A stretch of 64,000 nucleotides of DNA from Coleofasciculaceae cyanobacterium. Lineage in GTDB: Bacteria; Cyanobacteriota; Cyanobacteriia; Cyanobacteriales; Xenococcaceae. A program made the position numbers and the translations under genes. Under the pieces are notes generated by a model. That model worked only from the letters and a program-made list of their open reading frames with translations. It was not told the origin of the DNA and made no database searches. Within the stretch, counting starts at the first letter, position 1, and the number at the start of each line of letters is the position of its first letter. The stretch spans positions 124,001 through 188,000 of the forward strand of contig DATNPK010000011.1 in NCBI GenBank assembly GCA_036703275.1, written 5' to 3'. Of the stretch, positions 9,678 through 18,372 are shown in pieces.

Positions 9678-10224
9678 TCAATTTGACCGCTCAATTACAG
9701 AGCCGCGTCCTCTGGTGTAAACTTGCGTAAACTCGGCACCGAGTAGAAGAATTTGAGCCGAAAAAAAGACCCAAATCAAGACGATAACTAAAGAGCTGGC
9801 TGCGCCATAACTAGAACCGATGCTGCTATTACCGAGATATAAGCCAATTAAAAACTTGCCAATCGTAAATAATAAAGCAGAGGTAGTGGCTCCAATCCAA
9901 ATATTGCTCCAAGCAATATTAATATCGGGCAGCACCTTATAAAGTAAAGCAAATAACAGCGTTGTTCCCCCAAAAGAAAAGATCAAATTGAGTATCTGCC
10001 CCAGTTGAATCCATTGTGGAATATAGATGTCCAAAAAAATTAGCGATCGCAGCAAGTACAGCACTAAAAATCAGGGAAACTAGTAACAAAAAACCAATAA
10101 TTAACAACGGCGCGAGCGAGAAAATTGTATAAAAAGCGATTCCCGCAGCCCATAGCGACACTTTATCTTGTTGCCACTCGATAGCCGTATTCTTAAACAG
10201 TACCCAAATCGTTTTTAGTTGCAT
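9678..10224 (-). pseudogene. BrkB/YihY family membrane protein, internally deleted and frameshifted
   Basis: The N-terminal frame begins MQLKTIWVLFKNTAIEW and runs through the family segment LWAAGIAFYTIFSLAPLLII. It then jumps directly to GFLLLVSLIFSAVLAAIANFF, which in full-length BrkB proteins lies roughly 100 residues further on. Just after that point, a run of seven T on the coding strand (near 10032-10038) shifts the frame. Removing one T restores continuity with the C-terminal half (IYIPQWIQLGQILNLIFSFG to the stop). The product would be about 182 residues instead of ~290-300. It therefore carries two lesions, an internal deletion and a homopolymer indel, and is probably inactive. Confidence 0.8.
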
Positions 10225-10278
10225 TTCTAATCGGGCAATAATCTATAAATACTTTTTTAATTACTATTTATAGAACAA

Positions 10279-10449
10279 ATGCGACAAACCGCGATCGCCC
10301 AAGGGGTTACTACAGCAGCAGGAGTAGATAGTAACACTCTAGTACGGATACGGATAGAACTGGCATTAAACCGTTCAGTCGCCAAGCAGTAGAAATATTT
10401 AGCTCGTACTAATAATCCACAAGTTGTTATACCTGTGGATTATGTCTGA
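10279..10449 (+). pseudogene. Small reading frame interrupted by in-frame TAG
   Basis: An ATG frame of 37 codons (MRQTAIAQGVTTAAGV, ending VAKQ) hits TAG at 10390-10392. It then continues in the same frame with KYLARTNNPQVVIPVDYV to a TGA. The continuity of protein-like sequence across the stop suggests a remnant of a ~56-residue gene. The family is not recognised. A HIP1 site lies within it. The assignment is weak because the piece is short. Confidence 0.3.
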
Positions 10450-10628
10450 TAAAAGCGATCGCCAGAAAACGATTACTAACTTATACTAACTCTTATAGAG
10501 ATTCGGGGAATGAGAATGACTTCCAACCATTGGCTGAGAAGCTCGCCGAGCGCATCGCAACTATATAAATATAAACCATAGCTAAATCTCTTTGATTTAA
10601 CAAAGCTAATAGCTAACCGCTTTGTGGT
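10450..10628. other. Intergenic region with degenerate repeat copy
   Basis: At about 10467-10510 the sequence ACGATTACTAACTTATACTAACTCTTATAG closely matches 15685-15716, where the same DNA encodes part of a protein-like frame on the minus strand. Here the frame has two stop codons. Nothing else is recognisable. Confidence 0.45.
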
Positions 10629-11411
10629 TTAATCGTTTGAGTAAGTAAATTGTTTGTCGGCAGTTTGTTTTCTAGAAATGGTTTTACTGTTCAGTACGCG
10701 CTCTAAGATCCTTTCTACTAAAGCAGCAAACATAGGATCACCACGGTGACGAGGACGAGACAGAGGAACAGGTATATCTAACTCCACTCCACCTGCTTCT
10801 AATAAGACAACGCGATCAGCTAGTGTTACTGCTTCTTCAACATCATGGGTGATTAGTAAGGTCGTGAATTGTTGTGACTGCCACAGATGCTCGATTAAAC
10901 GCTGCATTTCTATACGGGTTAGGGCATCGAGCGCACCTAAAGGTTCGTCTAACAGGAGTAAGCGCGGTTGACTGACTAAGGCTCGTGCTAAGGCAACTCG
11001 TTGACGCTGTCCGCCAGAAAGTGTAGCAATCCAGTCATTGGCGCGATCGCCTAAACCAACCTGTTCTAACGCCCACCTAGCCCTGGGTTTCCAATTACCC
11101 CGTAGTCCTAAGCCAACGTTGTCTAAAACTCGTTTCCAAAGCAATAACCGCTCATCCTGAAACATCATGCGTGCGGACTGGTTTAACTTGCCTAAAGGTT
11201 CTCCCTCAATTAATACGCCTCCACTGGTGGGAATCTCTAACCCAGCAATTAGTCTTAACAGGGTACTTTTGCCACAGCCACTGCGTCCGACGATCGCCAC
11301 AAATTCTCCAGGGGCAACTTCTAAATCTAATTTTTGTAAAACCTTTTGTTTGCCAAAGGCTTTAGTTAACTCTAAAATTTTGAGGTCTGTTCCTTGTGTA
11401 GTCGATTTCAT
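10629..11411 (-). CDS. ssuB: Aliphatic sulfonate/nitrate-type ABC transporter ATPase
   Basis: About 260 residues from ATG at 11409-11411, 14 bases after the permease stop. A longer in-frame start at 11450 would overlap the permease. All ATPase motifs are present: Walker [10 protein letters not shown], signature [15 protein letters not shown], Walker [13 protein letters not shown] and the switch His in [11 protein letters not shown]. The short length and the DALTRIEMQ segment after Walker B match the SsuB/TauB/NrtD group. It would power SsuC-mediated import of alkanesulfonates as a sulfur source. The linked monooxygenase supports sulfonate over nitrate or taurine. The cognate binding protein is missing here except for a signal-peptide remnant. 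Confidence 0.85.
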   Translation of the reverse strand: MKSTTQGTDLKILELTKAFGKQKVLQKLDLEVAPGEFVAIVGRSGCGKSTLLRLIAGLEIPTSGGVLIEGEPLGKLNQSARMMFQDERLLLWKRVLDNVGLGLRGNWKPRARWALEQVGLGDRANDWIATLSGGQRQRVALARALVSQPRLLLLDEPLGALDALTRIEMQRLIEHLWQSQQFTTLLITHDVEEAVTLADRVVLLEAGGVELDIPVPLSRPRHRGDPMFAALVERILERVLNSKTISRKQTADKQFTYSND

Positions 11412-11425
11412 AAGCCGTTTGGTAA

Positions 11426-12205
11426 TTAAAATTGATAACTGGGATGCCATTGCAGCAATTTCGTTTCTAGTAGACGAGCGATCGCATCTGCTAATTTTCC
11501 TAACAAAGCGTACAATAAGATGGCGAACACCACTACATCCGTTTGCATAAATTCGCGAGCATTCATTGCCAGGTAGCCAATTCCCGAGTTAGCGGCGATC
11601 GTTTCTGCCACAATCAATGTCAGCCACATAATTCCTAAAGCAAAACGCACGCCCACCAAAATCGACGGTAATGCACCAGGAAGAATAATTTGCCAAAACA
11701 GCTCCCAGAATGAGAGTCCATAAATCTTGCCCATTTCTAACAAACCCCGATCAATAGTACGAATTCCCAGATAGGTATTGATGTAGATGGGAAATAAAAC
11801 CCCGATCGCTACTAAAAAAACTCTGCCAGCATCACCTATACCAAACCAGAGAATTACTAAGGGAATCATCGCTAGATGGGGAATGTTGCGTAACATCTGT
11901 ATCGAGGTATCTAATAAAAGTTCCGACCAACGAAAGACACCGTTTAATAAACCTAAAACAAAGCCGATTAAACCGCCGATAATAAAACCCCACATCGCCC
12001 GCACCGCACTGACATAAATATGTTTGTACAATTCACCTGTGCTAGCTAAATGAATACCTGCTCTTGCTACAGCTATAGGTGTAGGCAAAACCTTAGTAGA
12101 AATCCAACCTATCTGCGCCAATACTTGCCAAACCAAAATCAGCAGAATTGGTACTATCCAAGGAGAAAGTAAATTTATTTGTTTCTTATTTAAAATCTTA
12201 TTCAT
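11426..12205 (-). CDS. ssuC: Aliphatic sulfonate ABC transporter permease
   Basis: About 259 residues. ATG at 12203-12205 is preferred to a TTG two codons upstream that touches an AAAAGTT heptamer array. Six membrane segments are expected. The inner-membrane coupling motif is visible as [21 protein letters not shown], the EAA-like loop of the SsuC/TauC/NrtB permeases, and the C-terminal [15 protein letters not shown] is typical. It would form the channel of an importer with SsuB. The upstream ssuD remnant is separated by a 150-base stretch of hairpin-rich repeats. Confidence 0.87.
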   Translation of the reverse strand: MNKILNKKQINLLSPWIVPILLILVWQVLAQIGWISTKVLPTPIAVARAGIHLASTGELYKHIYVSAVRAMWGFIIGGLIGFVLGLLNGVFRWSELLLDTSIQMLRNIPHLAMIPLVILWFGIGDAGRVFLVAIGVLFPIYINTYLGIRTIDRGLLEMGKIYGLSFWELFWQIILPGALPSILVGVRFALGIMWLTLIVAETIAANSGIGYLAMNAREFMQTDVVVFAILLYALLGKLADAIARLLETKLLQWHPSYQF

Positions 12206-12210
12206 CTGCA

Positions 12211-12231
12211 AAAAGTTAAAAGTTAAAAGTT
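12211..12231. repeat. AAAAGTT heptamer array
   Basis: Three exact AAAAGTT units directly upstream of the ssuC start. It belongs to the heptanucleotide repeat class scattered through the window. Confidence 0.7.
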
Positions 12232-12254
12232 AAAAATAACTTTCTGTTTGACTA

Positions 12255-12365
12255 GCTAAAAGCTAAGAGCGCAGCGCGTACGCAAGGGGCTGTCCTAAAG
12301 CACTAGCTCCGCGTCGTCCTTTAGGACTGGCAAATCGAAGATTTGCGCAGCTAAGAGCGAAGCTC
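12255..12365. repeat. Hairpin-rich REP-like repeat between ssuD and ssuC
   Basis: Two perfect hairpins lie in tandem. GTCCTAAAG...CTTTAGGAC (9-bp arms, 12292-12327) is followed by GCAAATC-GAA-GATTTGC (12330-12346). The flanks AGCTAAGAGCG...AGCTAAGAGCGAAGC form a further direct repeat. The CCTTTAGG and GCTTCG words recur at 29.2, 45.8, 48.6 and 54.8 kb. It would lie in the ssu transcript and could act as an mRNA stabiliser or attenuator, which is inference. Confidence 0.65.
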
Positions 12366-12366
12366 C

Positions 12367-13539
12367 TTAATCCACAGTGGTTGCTGTTTGACCCTTAAGT
12401 TCCTGCTGGGAAAAATTATTATTCGCTACAATTTCACCAAACGGACTAAACATTACCTGCTGCTGGAGTGCTGGCAGATTTTCTAGCGGTAAACGAGGGA
12501 ATAACAATTCTGCTACACGATATGCCTCTTCTAGATGGGGATAGCCAGATAAGATAAAAGTCTCGATTCCCAAGTCGGCATACTCTGACATTCTTGCTAC
12601 TACTGTATCTGGATCTCCTACTAGGGCAGTTCCTGCCCCGCCTCTAACCAAACCAATACCAGCCCACAAATTAGGACTAATTTCTAACGCTTCACGCTTG
12701 CCGAGGTGCAGTTGACTCATGCGCTTTTGTCCTTCCGAGTCCATGCGAGAATAAACTTTTTGAGCAGTGGCGATCGCGTCTTCGTCTACATATTTAATTA
12801 ATCGATTAGCTGCATCCCAAGCTTCGCTTTCGGTTTCCCGCACGATAACGTGCAAACGAATCCCAAAGCGCAACTTCCGTCCCTCTACTTCTGCCAGACG
12901 GCGCACCTGGGCAATCTTTTGAGCTACTTGTTGTGGAGGTTCTCCCCAGGTTAAATAGACATCTACGTGTTTGGCTGCAATCCGTTGGGCGATCGCCGAA
13001 GAACCGCCAAACCACAAAGGCGGATAGGGTTTCTGTACTGGAGAAAACATCAATTTGCCACCGCAAATGCTGAGGTAATCGCCTAGAAAATTAGTTTCTT
13101 CTTCACTAGTAAGCGATCGCCAGGTAGTGAGAAATTCATCTGTTAGTCGATAACGTTCTTGATGTCCCAGGTGTAATCCATCTCCTGCTAACTCGACCGG
13201 ATCGCCACCCGTCACGACGTTAATCAGTAAGCGTCCGCCAGACAAGCGATCGAAGGTAGCAGCCATACGTGCAGCAACTCCTGGCAAAACTAAACCTGGA
13301 CGCACCGCCACCAAAAAGCGCATCTGTTGTGTCTGCGCCATTAGAGTTGAGGCAACAATCCAGGCATCTTCGCAGGAACGCCCCGTAGGTAGTAATGCGC
13401 CAGTATAGCCTAAGCGATCGACAGCTTGAGCGATTTGTGTCAGATAGGTGATATCGGTTGAGCGTCCGCCGATTCCAGTACCTAAATAACGACCATCTCC
13501 ATAGGAATACAGGCTGATAAAGTTGCACTTAATCCCAAG
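12367..13539 (-). pseudogene. ssuD: FMNH2-dependent alkanesulfonate monooxygenase lacking its native start
   Basis: The open frame encodes an SsuD protein from about [20 protein letters not shown], roughly residue 12 of E. coli SsuD, through the family segments [38 protein letters not shown] and [20 protein letters not shown] to TAA at 12367. Upstream the frame stays open only to a TAG at 13540-13542 and offers no ATG, GTG or TTG. The first usable ATG (13339-13341) would remove about 65 residues of the barrel. In another frame the upstream DNA encodes a lipoprotein signal peptide of SsuA type. The start was therefore lost in a deletion. The protein is probably not made in active form unless an unusual start is used. 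Confidence 0.8.
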
Positions 13540-13586
13540 CTAAGGGCAAACAGAAGCGAACCAGGTCGAAGGTAGGCACGCTTCAA
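13505..13586 (-). pseudogene. N-terminal remnant of a sulfonate-binding lipoprotein (ssuA-like)
   Basis: From TTG at 13584-13586 the frame reads [17 protein letters not shown] and then GLSATLSAC. This is a complete bacterial lipoprotein signal peptide with lipobox LSAC (Cys codon 13509-13511). Immediately after the Cys the sequence switches to the ssuD coding region in another frame and hits a stop within about ten codons. The lipoprotein assignment rests on the signal peptide. The SsuA identity rests on context, because binding-protein genes normally adjoin ssuD/C/B. Confidence 0.6.
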
Positions 13587-13933
13587 AGTTTGGTAGCTAC
13601 CGTTAGTAGGATAGCTTGAAATAGTTTTGAGAAATGATTTTGAGCAAAAAACCACAATTTAACCCTCTTTTTTTTTGAGAGTGGAACTAGATTGTTTAGA
13701 AAATTCGTATTGCTATATTAAAGCACAAATTATTTTAAAATGGTTTCAAAATAATTTAAAATTCATTTAAATTTTATTTACAATTCAAAAAGAGGCCAAT
13801 TTCTCTTTAGAGGAGTCTAAAACAATGAAGTCAGAAGTCAGAAGTCAGATACTTACCAACAAGAAGCGATCGCGCAACATAAAGGCTATGAATATTCTCG
13901 CTAGAATACTTTTGAAAGCTAAAATCAAAAATT
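13587..13933. other. Intergenic region between ssu remnant and reductase
   Basis: AT-rich DNA holding the divergent promoters. It contains a run of nine or more T near 13670 and three GAAGTCA heptamers at 13827-13847. No gene is seen. Confidence 0.5.
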
Positions 13934-14899
13934 ATGAGCCAAAAAACCAATCGACGTAACTTCCTCATAAGTAGCGTAGCAGCAGCAACTGCTATTGGTA
14001 GCGAAGCTTTAACAAAAAAACCAACCCGCGCCTCTTCATCGACAATTAAATCTATGCCAGAAAGAATATTAGGCAAGACCCAAATTAATTTACCAGTTTT
14101 GGGCTTGGGTGGAGCTGGGCAAACTCCCATTTCCCATGAAGAGCAAGAAGTTGAAGCTATCGCTTTAATTGAGAAAGCTTTAACATTAGGCATCAAATAT
14201 TACGATACCGCAGCCAGCTATGGGCCTTCAGAGGAACGCTTTGGTAAAGTTTTACCGACCTATCGCGATCGCATTTATCTCAACAGTAAAACCGCAGCAA
14301 GAGATTACGATGGTGCTTGGCGGGAATTAGAGCGTTCGTTAAAACGTCTTAAGACAGATTATCTTAATTCTTGGCAATTACACCACGTTTCCTTCACCGA
14401 TGAATTAGATACCATTTTTAGCGACAGAGGCGCAATCAAAGCTGTTGAAGAAGCCAAAGAGCAAGGATTGATCAAATTTTCGGGAATTACAGGACATCAC
14501 GAACCAGAAGTTATTGCCGAGGGGTTGCGTCGCTACGATTTTGATACGACTTTGATCTCTCTCAATGCTGCCGATGTTCATCATCCCCGCCCATTTTCCC
14601 GTACCGTCTTGCCAGTAGCACGAGAAAAAAATGTTGGTACGATCGCTATGAAAGTTCCTGCATACGGTAGATTATTACAACCTGGTATCTTATCCAGTAT
14701 GGAACAAGCTATGGGGTATAGCCTCTCTTTACCTGGAGTACATTGTTGCATCATAGCTGCCGAAAATCCCGAACAACTAGAATCTAATGTTGCCGTAGCG
14801 CGCAATTACACTCCTTTAGACACAGCACAAATGACCCAAATAGAACAATTAACTGCCAACGCTGGAGAAGATGGCGCATTCTTTCGTCAATGGACTTAA
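13934..14899 (+). CDS. Tat-signal aldo/keto reductase
   Basis: 321 residues. The N-terminus MSQKTNRRNFLISSVAAATAI carries a twin-arginine motif (RRNFL) and a hydrophobic stretch, so export to the periplasm or thylakoid lumen is predicted. The mature part is an AKR (beta/alpha)8 barrel. GIKYYDTAASYG gives the catalytic Asp and Tyr, NSKTAARD the Lys, and SWQLHHVSF the His. The C-terminus NYTPLDTAQMTQIEQLTANA is typical of YghZ/auxin-induced-like members. An NADPH enzyme exported folded by Tat is consistent with cofactor loading in the cytoplasm. It follows the ssu locus divergently; the substrate is unknown. Confidence 0.85.
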   Translation: MSQKTNRRNFLISSVAAATAIGSEALTKKPTRASSSTIKSMPERILGKTQINLPVLGLGGAGQTPISHEEQEVEAIALIEKALTLGIKYYDTAASYGPSEERFGKVLPTYRDRIYLNSKTAARDYDGAWRELERSLKRLKTDYLNSWQLHHVSFTDELDTIFSDRGAIKAVEEAKEQGLIKFSGITGHHEPEVIAEGLRRYDFDTTLISLNAADVHHPRPFSRTVLPVAREKNVGTIAMKVPAYGRLLQPGILSSMEQAMGYSLSLPGVHCCIIAAENPEQLESNVAVARNYTPLDTAQMTQIEQLTANAGEDGAFFRQWT

Positions 14900-14944
14900 A
14901 ATACCAGACACTCATGCTGACTTACTTAATGCCTGCTATTTTGT

Positions 14945-15289
14945 TTATTTAAACACATCTAAATTCAATTCTTGGGGTACTCCCATCCAAGAAGCATAAT
15001 CGGTGTGGTCTTTGAGATCATTACCTGTAAGTGGATGAATCAATATTGTCAGATCATTTCTGTTTAAGGCTAACCAGGTTAACAAATCTGTATGATTGCT
15101 GCGATCAAAGGCTAATTGACAACTCCAACTCGGATGAGGGCCAATAGGTCTATGGTGCATCCGTCCCACTATTAGTGAAAACCTTTTTCCTGCTTCTTCA
15201 CACAATACTTTTGCTTGTTCGACAGTGAATTCATCAAAGTAAACGTGGGCGTGATATTTTTCAATCGAACTGATGTTTTGAAATTCCAT
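14945..15289 (-). CDS. DOPA 4,5-dioxygenase family protein
   Basis: About 114 residues from ATG at 15287-15289, preceded by an AGAAGA-type site. This matches the usual family length, whereas a 71-codon upstream extension looks non-coding. Signature segments are KYHAHVYFDEFTVEQAKVL, MHHRPIGPHPSWSCQLAF and LIHPLTGNDLKDHTDYASWMG, which supply the conserved His residues expected to bind iron. Family members cleave the aromatic ring of DOPA-like catechols. In cyanobacteria the physiological substrate is generally unassigned. The gene is convergent with the aldo/keto reductase. Confidence 0.85.
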   Translation of the reverse strand: MEFQNISSIEKYHAHVYFDEFTVEQAKVLCEEAGKRFSLIVGRMHHRPIGPHPSWSCQLAFDRSNHTDLLTWLALNRNDLTILIHPLTGNDLKDHTDYASWMGVPQELNLDVFK

Positions 15290-15656
15290 TTCTAATTCTT
15301 CTCTAAAAAAGCGATCTCTTTCTTCTAAAAGCCAGATTATATAAGGATGGAAAGTAAAAGCGATCGCCTTAACTTTATCTCTTTTCTTTAATTTAAGTCT
15401 AGTCAATAATGCAGATATCTCCCAGCAAAAAAAGCTTGGTTTGGGGATTAAGCTTCTCAGTATCATTAATAGCGATCGCCAAATTTCTTGCTCAAAAACC
15501 AAGTCCTCAGTTTATCAAAGCCGAGCGCCAGCCTAATAAACATAAGAAAAACAGTTATTTCTTGCTTCTTCTCCTCGCTCAGGATGACAACAGTTTTTTA
15601 AGTGGCGATCGCGATTACGGTAACTGAAGGTTGGCGGGGTGGAATTATTATTCCTT
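15290..15656. other. Region with no convincing gene; inverted repeat arm
   Basis: Frames exist on both strands but have no recognisable protein features. At 15597-15612 TTTAAGTGGCGATCGC is the left arm of a perfect 16-bp inverted repeat whose partner is GCGATCGCCACTTAAA at 15672-15687. The same 16-mer recurs at 54025-54040. Confidence 0.45.
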
Positions 15657-15806
15657 CTAACTAATTCTTGAGCGATCGCCACTTAAACGATTACTAACTT
15701 TTACTAACTCTTGTAGAGATTCTTTGAGTCGTTGATCGCTCTCTTGGTCGAGTTGAACTGCCCCATCTGATTGCAGTTGAATTTGTTTGTCTACTAAATT
15801 GATAAT
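15657..15806 (-). pseudogene. Coding remnant, C-terminal part of an unknown protein
   Basis: A 49-codon protein-like frame follows directly after the hydrolase stop, in the same frame: IINLVDKQIQLQSDGAVQLD, then QESDQRLKESLQELVKVSNR, ending LSGDRSRIS and TAG. It has no start codon. The charged, helical composition is that of real protein. A degenerate copy of its LQELVKVSNR-coding DNA lies at 10467-10510. It may be the tail of a deleted gene or an extension of the hydrolase. Function unknown. Confidence 0.4.
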
Positions 15807-16786
15807 TTATTTGCATTTAAAAGATGCGACCAAAGAATCATTATCTTTTAGTAATCGTTCAAGTTGTTCAGATGCTGTTAATTGTTGACGGACATGAAAA
15901 TCGATAAACAGACTAACTATCTCCGCTATTACTGAGCGAATTCGCTCTGGTGATTGAGTAGTCGGAAGATCTAAAGCAGTAACTTTCAAAGTAGAATCGA
16001 GGCGATCGACAATAGAAAAATGATTTGCTCCCTCTAACAAAACCAAATAAGCATCACCTTGTTCTCTAGAAATAGCTTCTTCAAATGTACGTACAACAGG
16101 AGTTGCTGCGGTTTGCCATTCATCAATGCCATAGATACGGCTGTTATTAGCAATCACTCCATCGCAAGTGCCTCCAATTAACAACATTGGTGCAGAAGAA
16201 GGCAAAGCTAAAATAGTAGCTCGATTGTAACCTAATTGTATTGGAGCAGCAGAGTGAGCTCCATAACTAAAAGCAGCAGCTACTTGGCTAAAAAGTTGAG
16301 TGTTAGCATTTTCTAAAGCTATCCTACCACCAGCCGAATGTCCGCCTAAAATAATCTTTTGCAGATCTAACAAACCTGCTAGTACGCCAAATGTGTTTAA
16401 ATGCTCTAATTCAGCTAAAAGTGTAGGTAAAGCTGAAGCACTGGGAATAGTACCGTAAACATCCGGTGAAAGCGCAGCAAAATTAACACCAGGAGTAAGT
16501 GAAATGTTCCCAGGAATATTTTCCGCTAGCCAGTTGAACAAAACTATTACTAATCCACGAGCAGCCAACTTTAAAGCCAACCATTCGTACATTGCTAAAT
16601 TACAATTGATACCACTGAAGAAAATTACTACGGGAAAAGGAGCTTCAGCTCGATTAGCAGGATAGTCAGAGAATGTCTGCTGACTATTTGGAGTTAGTGC
16701 GGGATAGAATACTTAATTTGTATTGTATCGTATGGTGGTTGAGCATTTTCGACTTTAGTGGCTTTCCAAAAAGCTTGAACAATCAT
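15807..16786 (-). pseudogene. Alpha/beta hydrolase (chlorophyllase/dienelactone-hydrolase-like), frameshifted
   Basis: The gene starts at ATG 16784-16786 (MIVQAFWKATKVENAQPPYD), runs to IQIKYSIP and then meets TAA. One extra base in the CCC run near 16702 would restore continuity with ALTPNSQQTFSDYPANRAE and the body. The body has an oxyanion-region PFPVVIFFSGINCN, a nucleophile elbow GGHSAGGRIAL and a late His in LLEGANHFSIVD. The intact length would be ~326 residues. The fold and motif resemble platelet-activating-factor acetylhydrolase/chlorophyllase-like esterases. The single clean indel leaves recent decay or a read error equally possible. Confidence 0.75.
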
Positions 16787-17136
16787 TTATTTATATATTA
16801 AGCTGCATCGATCATTATAATTTCCCCTTGATGTGGATATGTAGATAGTTAAAAAATACGTCATTAGTAGGAATAAAACCAGCTTGGAAATATAATGTTC
16901 ACTCAGCTTACGGCTAGTTGTTACCGAGTGTTTTGGCTCAGTAACTCCTGAGTGCCATAGAAAAAATATCTAAAGTATTTAAACCAAAGTGTTTAACAAT
17001 TAACTTTAATTTTGTTGTCTAACCTCAGAATTAATTTATCAGTATTTCGTGACTCCACTTGATGACTTTTTATAGATGTTTCAGTCAAGGTTGAGTTGAT
17101 AAAACTAAATATGTAAATGTTACTAAAAAAAAAATC
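16787..17136. other. Intergenic region, nothing recognised
   Basis: AT-rich, about 350 bases between the divergent hydrolase and Rof-like genes. No repeat, RNA or motif could be assigned. Confidence 0.5.
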
Positions 17137-17361
17137 ATGAGTGACTATGTTCCCGTAAGCTGCGAACTACAAGATCGCCTCGAAGCTACAGCAATACTAA
17201 AAAAAGAATGTTATTTGACTTATTTAGATGAAAACAATAAATTGAGCGAAATACAGGGTCAAATAGTAGATATTTATGCTGCCGACGGTGCGGACTGGTG
17301 CAAATTAAGCGGCGATCACGTAATCCGTCTCGATCGCATCGAAGCCTTTGAGACTCGATAA
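17137..17361 (+). CDS. Rho-binding antiterminator (Rof) family protein
   Basis: 74 residues. The start YVPVSCELQDRLEATAILKK and the end WCKLSGDHVIRLDRIEAFET match the small Sm-like Rof/YaeO family in order and length: an N-terminal P-x-x-C-x2-D-x-LE motif and a C-terminal LDxIxxF strand. In enterobacteria Rof binds Rho and blocks termination. Cyanobacteria are generally reported to lack rho, so the protein probably binds another partner or RNA here. A poly-A run sits directly before ATG, so the ribosome site is weak. It is monocistronic, followed by the unrelated truncated kinase on the other strand. Confidence 0.75.
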   Translation: MSDYVPVSCELQDRLEATAILKKECYLTYLDENNKLSEIQGQIVDIYAADGADWCKLSGDHVIRLDRIEAFETR

Positions 17362-17513
17362 GGTTATGCAATAAAAGTTTACTCAGTTATCAAACTGAAA
17401 TCCATACTTAACAACATATACATATGCAGTGTTCTGGCAACGCATTTGGTCCCCATATCTGGCTGGGCTGCCTGGGCTTGGTTTATTCATCAAATGTTCA
17501 TGCCCACTGCGAT

Positions 17514-17747
17514 TTAGGTCATAGGGTAATTCCTGTGGAGGGGATATTTTGGTAAGCGTAGTATATTTACTGGTAAAACGAAATAATTATTCATCTTTGA
17601 TAAAGCGTCCAAGATAACATTTCCTTTTGTCGTAGAAAAACAACTCCAGTTCAAATTCTTTGCCAAAGATCGCTCAAGAGTCGATTTACCTGCATGAGAA
17701 GTCCCGCCAATCAGAATTACTCTCGTTTTATTGATTGATTTATTCAT
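17514..17747 (-). pseudogene. Truncated P-loop kinase-like gene
   Basis: From ATG at 17745-17747 the frame reads MNKSINKTRVILIGGTSHAG and continues KSTLERSLAKNLNWSCFST. This is a clear Walker A (GGTSHAGKST) and first helix of a P-loop kinase. After about 40 residues the expected kinase body is replaced by an unrelated 37-residue tail and a stop. The piece is a 5' fragment of a sugar- or 2-phosphoglycerate-kinase-like gene, probably cut by a deletion. A TTG-started upstream extension (to 17840) has no support. Confidence 0.55.
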
Positions 17748-17931
17748 AAACCTAATTCTGGTATTCTCGGACAAAAATTTTATTCCTGTTGTGAAATATT
17801 TAGGATTGAGTCCTGTATTGATAGACGCATTGTCAATCAAATAGCAGCAGACGCGAGCGCATTCTTAATCTTTTGACTCTATAGCTAACTAGAAAGTTTA
17901 AACTAAATATAAAACAACAAGTGAATTAATC

Positions 17932-18372
17932 ATGAGTAAAGTAACTCATCTTAGAATTGGAGAACTAGCAAAACAAACGGGTCTGGCTGTAGGAAATATA
18001 CGTTACTACAGCGATTTAGGACTGCTCCAACCGGTGCAAAGAGGAGACAACGGCTATCGCTATTATAGTTTTGATGCCAGTCAACAAATAGAATTTATCA
18101 AAAAAGCCCAGACTTTAGGATTTACTCTTGAAGAAATTAAACAGATTCTCGATGTCAGAGATCGAGGTGAAAAACCTTGTAGCTTAGTACAAAGTCTACT
18201 AGATAATAAAATTGAGCAACTTCAAATCAAAATTAAGCAAATGACCTTGTTTAAAGCGGAATTAGAAGAGTATCGCACTGCTTGGACAAATAATCCTCAT
18301 CTCGAATCAAAGCCTCTTGAAGTTTGTCCCCTAATTTCTAGTGTGTCTTTGCATTCTGCACCATCAAAATAA
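17932..18372 (+). CDS. MerR family metal-type regulator
   Basis: 146 residues. An N-terminal winged helix (RIGELAKQTGLAVGNIRYYSD, then NGYRYYSF) is followed by the dimerisation helix (DNKIEQLQIKIKQMTLFKAE). Two metal-site cysteines remain, Cys83 in GEKPCSLVQ and Cys132 in LEVCPLISS. They match the first and last Cys of mercury/zinc MerR sensors, and the middle Cys is absent (YRTAWTNNP). This points to a two-Cys thiolate sensor such as zinc or copper types, though the ligand is uncertain. It lies 167 bases upstream of the rppA-like gene on the same strand. Confidence 0.85.
   Translation: MSKVTHLRIGELAKQTGLAVGNIRYYSDLGLLQPVQRGDNGYRYYSFDASQQIEFIKKAQTLGFTLEEIKQILDVRDRGEKPCSLVQSLLDNKIEQLQIKIKQMTLFKAELEEYRTAWTNNPHLESKPLEVCPLISSVSLHSAPSK

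Noticed and set aside
13220-13528. 102-residue minus-strand frame upstream of ssuD
   Set aside because: It overlaps the N-terminal part of the ssuD frame in another phase and has Arg/Cys-rich shadow composition. The true ssuD residues ([22 protein letters not shown]) lie in the other frame.
15409-15627. 72-residue plus-strand frame opposite the DOPA-dioxygenase-like gene's upstream region
   Set aside because: No family resemblance, no ribosome site, and rich in HIP1-derived words. A hydrophobic patch alone was not enough.
17362-17513. Protein-like frame on the plus strand (SVLATHLVPISGWAAWAWFI)
   Set aside because: It is aromatic-rich and tempting as a membrane remnant, but it has no start codon and I could not match it to a family.
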